From SXRF01 sp964624555 (GTDB taxonomy: Bacteria; Pseudomonadota; Alphaproteobacteria; Rickettsiales; SXRF01): a stretch of DNA of 17,790 nt. The stretch is from assembly GCA_964624555.1 (NCBI GenBank), contig CAZUXB010000040.1, positions 1-17,790 on the forward strand, written 5' to 3'. Position 1 is the stretch's first letter, and every line of letters starts with the position of its first letter. Shown here piece after piece: positions 6,676-13,906 of the stretch. The notes below the pieces were generated by a model. It searched no databases and was not told the DNA's origin. It was given only the letters and a program-made list of their open reading frames with translations. A program made the translations under genes and the position numbers.

Positions 6676-7530
6676 TTATATTGCATCTACAGATTCATTC
6701 TCAAATGTCAAAAAGAACCACGCCCCGATAATAACCGACATAATCGTAACTATTACCGGGTATATCAAACTTGACCACTCAACCGATTCCGATGATAAAA
6801 CCGCTGCCCGGAAATTAATTACCAGAGGAGTAAGAGGATTAAGCTCAACAATCCACCGCCACTTGATAGGCACGTTGGACAAAGGATATAATATCGGAGT
6901 AAGGAAAAGCCAGCCTTGCATTATATAGCGCAGGACAAAACGCATATCGCGCCCTATCGCATCCAGCACCGATGTCCACAGGCTGATGCCCAAGGCAAAC
7001 AGCAAAGTAGTCAGCAAAACAATTGGCGCAGCAAAAAGATCACTACTCCAGTAAAATACTGATTCCCCTTTATACCATTCAAAATAAACAACTGCCGCCA
7101 TAATATAAGACAGAAAAAATGCACATTCTATTATGCTCACAGACTGCGCCGCCAGCGGCAGGAGCATCCGCGGGAAATAAACTTTCTGCATTATTCCGCG
7201 TCCAGAACTAAGGCTGCGGGTCGACCAGACAAGCGCCCGCTCAAAAGTATGCCAGACCGTAAATCCCAATATCATAAACAGCAGAAATGGAACATTCGGC
7301 GTCTCCACATGAACCACATGATAGAAAAAAATGCTATAGGATACCACGGCTATCATCGGGCGCACCAATATCCAGACTTTTCCAAGGATAGTACGCCGGT
7401 ACAAGCGGTGCACACTTTTTGCACAGAAAAAAGAAAACAGCCCGCGGTAGAACCACATTTCCTTAAAATAGCCGGAAATACCCACATTGCGTGTGGAAAT
7501 AACCCAAGGTGCCAATGCTTCTGCGGTCAT
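6676..7530 (-). CDS. wzm: ABC-2 type polysaccharide exporter, membrane subunit (Wzm)
   Basis: This is the permease half of an ABC exporter that moves a finished, lipid-linked polysaccharide across the inner membrane. The 284 aa match the usual Wzm/KpsM/TagG length. The N-terminal amphipathic part (YFKEMWFYRGLFSFFCAK) leads to about six membrane segments near residues 55-75, 82-100, 128-150, 164-185, 205-225 and 254-274. Family hallmarks seen are RRTILGKVWILVRPM, SSGRGIMQKVYFPRMLLPL, the GRDMRFVLRYIMQGWLFLTPILYP block and LNPLTPLVINFRAAVL. It overlaps its ATPase partner by four bases (ATGA), so the two subunits are made together. That partner has the extended C-terminus typical of O-antigen exporters, which favours the Wzm name over capsule KpsM. 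Confidence 0.9.
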   Translation of the reverse strand: MTAEALAPWVISTRNVGISGYFKEMWFYRGLFSFFCAKSVHRLYRRTILGKVWILVRPMIAVVSYSIFFYHVVHVETPNVPFLLFMILGFTVWHTFERALVWSTRSLSSGRGIMQKVYFPRMLLPLAAQSVSIIECAFFLSYIMAAVVYFEWYKGESVFYWSSDLFAAPIVLLTTLLFALGISLWTSVLDAIGRDMRFVLRYIMQGWLFLTPILYPLSNVPIKWRWIVELNPLTPLVINFRAAVLSSESVEWSSLIYPVIVTIMSVIIGAWFFLTFENESVDAI

Positions 7531-8801
7531 ACAGTTTCCATTTGTCCTATATATTCATATTCTGTGTGCAGGCGGGGATCTATCACCCAGTTCCTGGGAA
7601 TTTTCAGGCCAATTTCCCGCAATTTCTGGAAGCGGTCTTCAGGATCAAGAAGGGGAACGCTGATCGCATTGCTCATTTTGGCAACATGCCAGATACCATC
7701 ATCCTCACACATAACGCTGATATTAATTACGTAAACATCATCCACCAGCAACTGGGCCGGAATTTTTATCCACGCCACATACATGCCAACCCTATCGGCC
7801 TGGATTGGCATTCCACGTGTTCCGAAAAGAACAATCCCATGATGGTAGAGGTCGATATTAACTGTATACCGCAAATGTGCTTCAAAAACCTCAAACGGTA
7901 CTTTCAGCCATGAGTCCTCGTTAATGGTCAGGATACCTTTAACCGTGCGGTCGGCAGAGGTGATAGCAGGCTCCAGGATCGAGCAATATTCATTACTGGC
8001 GACCTTTTCGTCATTGGTAATGATACGCGTGCGCGCCTGCTGCACCGAATATTGCTCATATTGCTGAATAATATTATCCGGTTCACCATCGGCAATCAAA
8101 CTGCCCTGGGAAAGGAAAATAGCCCGCGATGTCATTTGCGAAATAGCCTGCATATCATGCGATACTAAAAGTAAAGTCATACCATTTTTGGTAAGTTCTT
8201 TTAAACGCTCTTCACAACGGCTTTTAAAGGCCATATCGCCCACCGACAATATCTCATCCGCCAGTAATATATCCGGCTCCAGATTTACCGCTACCGAAAA
8301 AGCAAGGCGCATATACATACCGCTGGAAAGCCGGGCTACAGCCATATCGGCATAATCACCAAGCTCCGCCCAATCCAGTATCTTATCCATCCTGGATTTT
8401 ATCATCCCCTCAGGAATCCCAAATAATGCGCCACTAAGGTATATATTCTCAACCGGCGATAATTCCTTGCTGAACCCGGTACCTATCTCCAACAGGGGAA
8501 CCACCCTGCCCCTGCCCAAAACCCTGCCGCCAGTCGGAAAAGTTACCCGCGCCATAATTTTAAGAAGGGTAGATTTACCCGCCCCGTTAGGGCCGATAAC
8601 CCCAAGCGACTCACCTTGTTTTACGCTGAAACTGACATTGTTAAGTGCTAATATTTCCCGCACCGGACGTTTTGATTTAGGTATCTCACGGCAAGCAAGC
8701 TGCTTTAAGGTATCCGTTGCCCAACTAAGTGGGGAAAAATTCTTGCGGTATACACGGTACAGCTTGGATAACGATAAAACATCTAAACAATTATTCGTCA
8801 T
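7527..8801 (-). CDS. wzt: ABC polysaccharide exporter ATPase with C-terminal substrate-recognition domain (Wzt)
   Basis: This is the ATP-hydrolysing half of the exporter. Numbered from GTG 8804, the nucleotide-binding domain (about 1-245) shows Walker A GPNGAGKST (71-79), an EIGTGF loop (106-111), signature LSSGM (159-163), Walker B DILLADE (178-184) and switch His216. Residues about 250-425 form an extra domain of alternating short strands (LKVPFEVFEAHLRYTVNIDLY, then VGMYVAWIKI, DVYVINISV), consistent with the beta-sandwich Wzt-C domain that in E. coli O8/O9a reads a modified chain end. ATG 8801 is preferred; GTG 8804 is an alternative that shares a base with the methyltransferase stop. The direct coupling of a methyltransferase to wzt suggests, by analogy, that methylation marks the glycan for export. 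Confidence 0.92.
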   Translation of the reverse strand: MTNNCLDVLSLSKLYRVYRKNFSPLSWATDTLKQLACREIPKSKRPVREILALNNVSFSVKQGESLGVIGPNGAGKSTLLKIMARVTFPTGGRVLGRGRVVPLLEIGTGFSKELSPVENIYLSGALFGIPEGMIKSRMDKILDWAELGDYADMAVARLSSGMYMRLAFSVAVNLEPDILLADEILSVGDMAFKSRCEERLKELTKNGMTLLLVSHDMQAISQMTSRAIFLSQGSLIADGEPDNIIQQYEQYSVQQARTRIITNDEKVASNEYCSILEPAITSADRTVKGILTINEDSWLKVPFEVFEAHLRYTVNIDLYHHGIVLFGTRGMPIQADRVGMYVAWIKIPAQLLVDDVYVINISVMCEDDGIWHVAKMSNAISVPLLDPEDRFQKLREIGLKIPRNWVIDPRLHTEYEYIGQMETV

Positions 8802-8803
8802 CA

Positions 8804-9907
8804 CTAAATCTTAGCTTTTCCTACAATGTGCTTGTAATCAAACTGGCCAGCAACCTTGCCACCTACTACCGGCATTGCCACTATCTTCTGTTTCACATTA
8901 CGGGCGATTCCCAGCAGGGTCTTTTTCTTGGATTTGCTCTTTTTCGGCTGTTTTGTTGCAAAATTCAGGTTGGTATAGGAAACCGGAAGAATTTTAATTT
9001 CCTCAGTATGGTAGTAGTTTTTGAACAAATCGGAAACCGAAGTCAACTGGTTGTTGTGCTTGGAACGGTCACGGTTATGGCTATACAGATTCTTACAACC
9101 AAGAGTAGCCAGCCTGCGCATATAGCCGGACACCTGTTCCGTGGTCATTTCCTGGAATGAAACCATGTTGATGGCCAGATCAAGCTGCTGCAATTCCACA
9201 TCAGGAAAGGCATAATGGGGGATAAAAACAAAATCATAATCAAGCAGGTTGGTTTTAAGCAACTTCACATCATCGCGCCCGTAAATAAACATTTTGGCCT
9301 TGGGGAACTGGGTCGCAAGGTAGGTAGCCGAAAATAACATGGTCGGCGGTAAATCAACGATGATATAAGTAGAATCAGGGAATAATGTTTTGAACTGGTA
9401 AGCAAAACCACCCCACCCGGCCCCAACTTCAAGAACTGCTGACGGTTTTTTCTTAATACCAGCCAGCAACCCGGCCTTATTCATTGCAATCAACGATTCA
9501 TAAAATTTCAGGGTATCTATATTGACCAGAACATTATTGATAACATGCCCGAACCCGCCCATTTCCGGTGACTCAGGAACAAAAAGATTATCTGTATCCA
9601 GCTTGCGCAAGGCCTCAAGTTTAGCAGCAAATTGCGGGGCAGCGTGGGAATGGTGGGCGCGGTATTCATAAGAACGGATACCGGTAATATGGTAGCAATG
9701 CTCACGGAGCTTGCGGATAAGAAGCGGCGATGCATCCAGCATGTAATCAAACCCGGCCATTTCCTCTTCCCAGTAAGCACTGGCGGTGCCGGAGTCTTTG
9801 TTATTCATCTCCATCATCTTTAAAATGTACGGACGCATGGTTATATAGCTGTTATAAGCAGCTTCCTGCTCAGCACCACCCACAATTTTTGCAACATTCA
9901 GTGACAT
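8804..9907 (-). CDS. Putative sugar O-methyltransferase (SAM-dependent)
   Basis: This 367-aa cytoplasmic enzyme likely methylates a sugar hydroxyl with S-adenosylmethionine. The SAM-binding glycine loop is AVLEVGAGWGGFAYQFK (about 157-173), followed by an acidic strand end IIVDLPPTM (Asp185), the usual ribose-binding position. The long N-terminal part contains YWEEEMAGFDYMLDASPLLI and PEMGGFGHVINNVLVNIDTLK, which fits the family annotated as putative sugar O-methyltransferase. SFQEMTTEQVSGYMRRL and LYSHNRDRS come later. The C-terminal tail is very basic (KQPKKSKSKKK, about 317-327), perhaps touching membrane or anionic glycan. It overlaps the acyltransferase gene by ten bases and shares a base with a possible wzt start. 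In E. coli O8/O9a a chain-terminating methyltransferase works with the Wzt C-terminal domain; a similar role is inferred here. Confidence 0.75.
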   Translation of the reverse strand: MSLNVAKIVGGAEQEAAYNSYITMRPYILKMMEMNNKDSGTASAYWEEEMAGFDYMLDASPLLIRKLREHCYHITGIRSYEYRAHHSHAAPQFAAKLEALRKLDTDNLFVPESPEMGGFGHVINNVLVNIDTLKFYESLIAMNKAGLLAGIKKKPSAVLEVGAGWGGFAYQFKTLFPDSTYIIVDLPPTMLFSATYLATQFPKAKMFIYGRDDVKLLKTNLLDYDFVFIPHYAFPDVELQQLDLAINMVSFQEMTTEQVSGYMRRLATLGCKNLYSHNRDRSKHNNQLTSVSDLFKNYYHTEEIKILPVSYTNLNFATKQPKKSKSKKKTLLGIARNVKQKIVAMPVVGGKVAGQFDYKHIVGKAKI

Positions 9908-11028
9908 AAAACCAAGTTTTCCTTTCCAAAATGTTTTGACGACCCTACCCGTTTCCGTAATTTTTCTATATTTTTTTCTATTAGAATGTAAGTTATATAA
10001 GCTGCAATAGCACTAAACACAGCGGCATGTATACCAAATTCCAACCTGTTATAACCAGCTCCAAAAACAGTACTAAAGTTAAACATCCTCGCACTGAACG
10101 CATTGACCAGCATCATAATAAAAGCAATGATATACTGGTTGAGGTAAATACCGTAGCTCAGTTCACCCAACTGGTCATTAATTTTTTTCAAAGTCCCATC
10201 AACAGAAGTGAAAACTACCAGCATAGTAACCGGGATTGACAAAATAATATCACAAAAAAACTTAAAGTTAGTGATCTCATGACCAAATAAAAGGTTTGTA
10301 GACCAGAAAAATAAATACCAGAAATAAAAGGCGATTATAAAAAATGAGCTAACACCGTCAAATTTATAAGTTATACGCTTCCTTAGCTGCCATATACAAC
10401 CACCAGTTACAAACATGAACAAACCAGGAAAGAAATTTTTGTATATAGCATCCTCAAATTTAAAAACAGGGTGAGGAACTACCAGCAAAACAATGAAATA
10501 AGCAAGCAAACATAAGTTTATTGCTGCCCATTTTTTCCAGTTATCCCTTGCAAACCACAGTATTAAAGGAGCAAATAGATAGCAGTACATCTCTATCCCA
10601 ACCGACCAGACTTGCGGCATGGTAGGGCCAGCTGATGATATAACCGGTAATATCCCCTGAAAATTAAAATGGGGAATAAAAAACAACATGTCATTCCATA
10701 TATTTTCTATACCAGAGTAACTAAGGACATGTAACCTTTGCTCACCCGGGCCATTATCAAATCCCTGATTGAAAATTTTGGCAAGCAAACAGGCACATAA
10801 ATCTAATATAACGAATAAAGGGAATATCCTTAAAAAACGGTTGATAAAAAATGCGCGGATACCAGCACCTGCATCCGTCATATACTTGGTATCAAGCACA
10901 CGAAATATAAGAAACCCGCTGATAGTATAGAAAGAATAAACCGCAACCCGGGACGATTCAGACGGCAATCCGCCGAAATGGCTGAGCAGTACTGTCTGCG
11001 CTAAAAGGAAACGGTATAAACCCATCAT
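9898..11028 (-). CDS. Acyltransferase-3 family membrane protein (glycan O-acyltransferase)
   Basis: This integral inner-membrane protein of 376 aa would transfer an acyl group, commonly acetyl, to a sugar hydroxyl of a surface glycan. Hallmarks are the conserved His17 in the first helix (LLAQTVLLSHFGG), the YTISGFLIFRVL helix (34-45), the Arg-rich FFINRFLRIFPLF segment (60-72), and the central VWSVGIEMYCYLFAPLIL, which matches the W/S-x-E motif of the family. About ten hydrophobic segments follow to the C-terminus, ending in a basic tail. ATG 11025 is an equally good start. Its 22-base upstream gap holds only a weak GGAAG site. Codon composition is more AT-rich than neighbouring genes, so it may be a later addition to the locus. 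The position modified is unknown. Confidence 0.88.
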   Translation of the reverse strand: MMGLYRFLLAQTVLLSHFGGLPSESSRVAVYSFYTISGFLIFRVLDTKYMTDAGAGIRAFFINRFLRIFPLFVILDLCACLLAKIFNQGFDNGPGEQRLHVLSYSGIENIWNDMLFFIPHFNFQGILPVISSAGPTMPQVWSVGIEMYCYLFAPLILWFARDNWKKWAAINLCLLAYFIVLLVVPHPVFKFEDAIYKNFFPGLFMFVTGGCIWQLRKRITYKFDGVSSFFIIAFYFWYLFFWSTNLLFGHEITNFKFFCDIILSIPVTMLVVFTSVDGTLKKINDQLGELSYGIYLNQYIIAFIMMLVNAFSARMFNFSTVFGAGYNRLEFGIHAAVFSAIAAYITYILIEKNIEKLRKRVGSSKHFGKENLVLCH

Positions 11029-11050
11029 ATATTCACAACTTCCACTTCTT

Positions 11051-12127
11051 CTAAAATATCTGTTTCAAAACCTGCTTGAGCAGCTCTATTTCATAGTCCT
11101 TGGATTCAACAGTTTTACCTTTTTTGTTCTGCCTGCGAATATGGAAAGCAAACGGCGCCCCCTGCCACATGAACTCTTCCCATTGCATTTTAGCTAAATC
11201 AGGCAGGCCATAAAAATGGAAGCCATCATAAGTATAATATCCCTTCCTCTTCGGCAGGTAACAAAACTTATCAGGTAAAAAATTCTCAATTAATTTATTT
11301 ATCCAGCTATTCCAGAAAGCAGGAATTGTATCATTAGTTATTACCGGAGTGAGCAGCTCATATTTGCTATTGGCATCATGCGCATATTTTTTTTCTATAA
11401 GATAGCCGGTATCCAGTGATGAAGCGATCATTTCACGGTTTACCACCAGATGTTTATACGCGGCATGGCACAGCCCGGGAGCATACATAAGCATAGATTT
11501 TATTTGGAACAATAAACGGGAAAAACCTCTTTTTCCCTTGCCCGATTTGGACAATTTCTGGGCACGCTTTACTTCCTTATTGAGTCTGGCCTCGTTCTTA
11601 TCTATTTTTTTGTCAGCAAAACGCATGGAATCGGGCATAAAATTCAACGAAACAAGCGGAACCAGCCGACTGTTAATCAGCAGGCAGTGGACACTAGGAA
11701 AATTACGGTATTTCTTGAACCAGCGCGGGTTCCATACCGATCCAAAAAAAGACAGGTTCCTTTTTTCCATGCAGGAGGTCAGTTCAGATATCCACTCCAG
11801 ACGAATAATATAAAAATCAGGATCAAGAACCAGCAAATAGGGTGTGGTTATAGGATGCGTCCTGATAAACTGGTTCAGGGCAGAACTATGCTGGTATGAC
11901 CCACGGCACATTGGCAGAACTGTCATATCCTGGGGCACACCGGAAAGTATCTGGGCCCCGACATCACCGTTAATTCCCGCCGGGGTATCTGCCGATGCGC
12001 CGTTATCCACAATAAAAATATCGTATTCTGAACTGGGATTTAGTTTTTTTATAAGGCTGACATTCTCCTTCACCAATGGTTCATCATTGGGACCAGAAAC
12101 GATAAGGATGGTAAGAAGTGCCGCCAC
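11051..12127 (-). CDS. GT-A-like glycosyltransferase, paralogue of the gene at 12945-13904
   Basis: This is probably a nucleotide-sugar glycosyltransferase with a GT-A fold. I start it at GTG 12127 (358 aa), four bases after the TylF-like gene's stop. An in-frame ATG at 12208 would lie wholly inside that gene, and the chosen N-terminus aligns with the paralogue (TILIVSGPNDEP against LAIVTVAGPGDDP). Visible features are IVDNG (39-43), RGSYQHSSALNQF (75-87), a DxD-like DPD (102-104) in VLDPDFYIIR, and FFGSVWNPRWFKKYRNFP (127-144). A 48-residue C-terminal block (about 285-332) contains PDKFCYLPKR, LPDL, WEEFMW and PFAFHIRR. By analogy with other GT-A enzymes, DPD and the late His could bind the metal and the WEE glutamate could act in catalysis. 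A Lys-rich insertion (about 190-225) distinguishes it from its paralogue. Confidence 0.75.
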   Translation of the reverse strand: MAALLTILIVSGPNDEPLVKENVSLIKKLNPSSEYDIFIVDNGASADTPAGINGDVGAQILSGVPQDMTVLPMCRGSYQHSSALNQFIRTHPITTPYLLVLDPDFYIIRLEWISELTSCMEKRNLSFFGSVWNPRWFKKYRNFPSVHCLLINSRLVPLVSLNFMPDSMRFADKKIDKNEARLNKEVKRAQKLSKSGKGKRGFSRLLFQIKSMLMYAPGLCHAAYKHLVVNREMIASSLDTGYLIEKKYAHDANSKYELLTPVITNDTIPAFWNSWINKLIENFLPDKFCYLPKRKGYYTYDGFHFYGLPDLAKMQWEEFMWQGAPFAFHIRRQNKKGKTVESKDYEIELLKQVLKQIF

Positions 12128-12131
12128 GTTG

Positions 12132-12872
12132 CTAATTTTTCCGTAAAATAAACTGTTCTGTCTGCATCTGCCAAAAACTGCATCCCTCAAGTGCAGGAAG
12201 CAATTCATTCACCGCCTGCGCTACGCCCGCACATTTACGGCTGGCAAAATCGTCAATCACTATAACCCCACCGGAAACCATCCGCGGGATAAAATATTCA
12301 AGACACTGTTTAGTTGTCAAATAAGTATCAACATCAAGATGCAACAAGCTATATCTCCGCTCCGGCCAACCGCCTATCACCGCAGTACCTTCACCAGCAA
12401 TAACTGTAAGGTTGGAAAACGGCTTAAGATAATTTTTTACGTCTTCATAAGCAGTATCACCAAACAACCCGGTTTTATGGTGCGGTTCAATTTCTTCAGT
12501 CAACTTATGGGCCGGATGTCCGGTAAATGTATCTATCACCATAACTTCACTATCGGCCTTACGGAAATGTTTGATGGCCGAAGCGATAAAATAAGCCGAA
12601 CCACCTTTATAGGAACCAATCTCCACCACAGCCTCGGTAAGGTTTCGTGTCTGGTAAGCGGCCTGCCACAGAACATAAAGGCGCTGGTGACGCATAAGGG
12701 TGCGTTTTTGTTTAATTACTGCATCAGAAATTTTGTAAAATTCATCCAGATCCAGTGCTAAAACCGGCTTGACCAAGGTGACGTCACAAGAGCGGTCCCT
12801 CTTGGTTTTGTGGCGGACGTGACGGGCTACAAACTTACGTATCTTTTTGTACATGACACTATAGCCAGACAT
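12132..12872 (-). CDS. TylF/MycF-like O-methyltransferase
   Basis: This is a SAM-dependent, metal-requiring O-methyltransferase of the macrocin-methyltransferase (TylF) family, which methylates sugar hydroxyls. In GTG-12875 numbering (247 aa) the SAM loop is VEIGSYKGGSA (84-94), followed by an acidic DTFTGHP (115-121), LHLDVDTYLTTKQCLEYF (178-195) and SGGVIVIDDF (201-210). Asp181, Asp208 and Asp209 are placed like the TylF magnesium ligands. The GVAQAVNE segment near the end is also typical. ATG 12872 is preferred because AGGGG lies at normal distance upstream; GTG 12875 is directly before it. A basic N-terminal 30 residues (YKKIRKFVARHVRHKTKR) may contact membrane or glycan. It sits between two paralogous glycosyltransferase genes, so it probably methylates a sugar they add or use. 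Confidence 0.85.
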   Translation of the reverse strand: MSGYSVMYKKIRKFVARHVRHKTKRDRSCDVTLVKPVLALDLDEFYKISDAVIKQKRTLMRHQRLYVLWQAAYQTRNLTEAVVEIGSYKGGSAYFIASAIKHFRKADSEVMVIDTFTGHPAHKLTEEIEPHHKTGLFGDTAYEDVKNYLKPFSNLTVIAGEGTAVIGGWPERRYSLLHLDVDTYLTTKQCLEYFIPRMVSGGVIVIDDFASRKCAGVAQAVNELLPALEGCSFWQMQTEQFILRKN

Positions 12873-12875
12873 CAC

Positions 12876-12944
12876 AATCCCCTGAATTATTTATACACTA
12901 TTTGCATGGTAAAATACTAATTTGCAAGGTAATTTTTCTGTGTA
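12876..12944 (-). promoter_or_regulatory. Only sizeable gap within the operon: two direct repeats and a possible -10 box
   Basis: This 69-base AT-rich gap contains TTTGCATGGTAA (12901-12912) and TTTGCAAGGTAA (12921-12932), identical at 11 of 12 positions and exactly 20 bases apart, about two helical turns. On the minus strand a TATAAA-like -10 box lies at 12890-12895 with no good -35 box. That layout would fit an activator-dependent internal promoter for the downstream ten genes. It is a hypothesis only. Confidence 0.3.
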
Positions 12945-13904
12945 TCATTGTTGTAAAAATACCTGCTTTATTTGCTCTAACTCTGCTGCAACATTACGGT
13001 CTTTGCGAAGGAAGCGGCGCAAGTGAAAAGCAAATGGCCGCCGCCGCCACATAAATTCTTCCCAGCCAAGCGCGCTTAAGTCAGGAAGAGAAAACTGACT
13101 AAACCCTTTTTCAGTATAATATTTTGGCCTTTTGGGAAGGTAGCTGAATTTATCCGGCACCAGCAGTTCCAGATACCGCACCAGTTTAAACTGCAATATT
13201 TTCGCCTGTACAAAATTTATTTTCACGGCCATTACCGGAACCAGCAAACCAGTTTTTTGCAGATGGTGACTATCAAAAATCCGGTATCCGGTATCTTTGG
13301 CCTTGCCGATTATTTTACGCTGCAAGGTCATAAAATACAGGAGTTGCACCAGCTTCATAAAAAACGGCACTTTCTTTGCTTCACCCGATTTATCAAGAGG
13401 CAGGTCGGGAGAAAAATCCAGCATGGCTATGTCTATTTTGGTAGTGTCTATGCACATAAAATGGACACAGGGAAAATAGCGGTATTTATTATACCAGCGC
13501 GGATGCCACGGCGCGCCAAAAAATGCCAATTTTTCCTTGTCCATTTCATCCAGGATTCTTTCTATCCAGTTCTTGCGAACCACATAAAAATCCGGGTCAA
13601 TAATCAATACATAACGCTGGCTGATTTTTTGTGTTTTGAAAAAATTATTAAGGGCATCAGCATGCTGATAAGAACCACGGTAATGCGCTGGCAACGTAGC
13701 CATTTGCGCAACTCCATCTGATAATATTGCATCCAGTCCTGATTTTATACCATCCGGCGGCGCGGCAAATTTTCCATTATCTATTACATAGATCGGGATT
13801 TCCGCTTCCGGGTTTTTCTGGCATATTGCCTCTATATTAAGGCGTATGAACGGGTCATCACCCGGACCGGCAACTGTAACAATAGCTAAATCCAGACTGC
13901 TCAT
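12945..13904 (-). CDS. GT-A-like glycosyltransferase, paralogue of the gene at 11051-12127
   Basis: This 319-aa protein shares its whole architecture with the transferase two genes downstream. It has a short Rossmann-like start (LAIVTVAGPGDDP), VIDNG (40-44), RGSYQHADALNNFF (76-89), DPD (103-105) in IIDPDFYVVR, and FFGAPWHPRWYNKYRYFP. It ends with the same 48-residue C-terminal block (250-297) containing PDKFSYLPKR, WEEFMW and PFAFHLRR. Counting by eye, 31 of those 48 positions are identical between the two, with no insertion or deletion. It lacks the Lys-rich insertion of its paralogue. There are no membrane segments. ATG 13904 lies two bases after the aldehyde dehydrogenase stop, so it is coupled to the NeuB/SDR/ALDH group. 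The likely role is adding a sugar to the glycan. The donor is unknown, and I cannot place the family in a numbered GT class with certainty. Confidence 0.77.
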   Translation of the reverse strand: MSSLDLAIVTVAGPGDDPFIRLNIEAICQKNPEAEIPIYVIDNGKFAAPPDGIKSGLDAILSDGVAQMATLPAHYRGSYQHADALNNFFKTQKISQRYVLIIDPDFYVVRKNWIERILDEMDKEKLAFFGAPWHPRWYNKYRYFPCVHFMCIDTTKIDIAMLDFSPDLPLDKSGEAKKVPFFMKLVQLLYFMTLQRKIIGKAKDTGYRIFDSHHLQKTGLLVPVMAVKINFVQAKILQFKLVRYLELLVPDKFSYLPKRPKYYTEKGFSQFSLPDLSALGWEEFMWRRRPFAFHLRRFLRKDRNVAAELEQIKQVFLQQ

Positions 13905-13906
13905 CG

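Noticed and set aside
12339..12761. 140-aa open frame on the plus strand
   Set aside because: It is antisense to the TylF-like methyltransferase with intact motifs.
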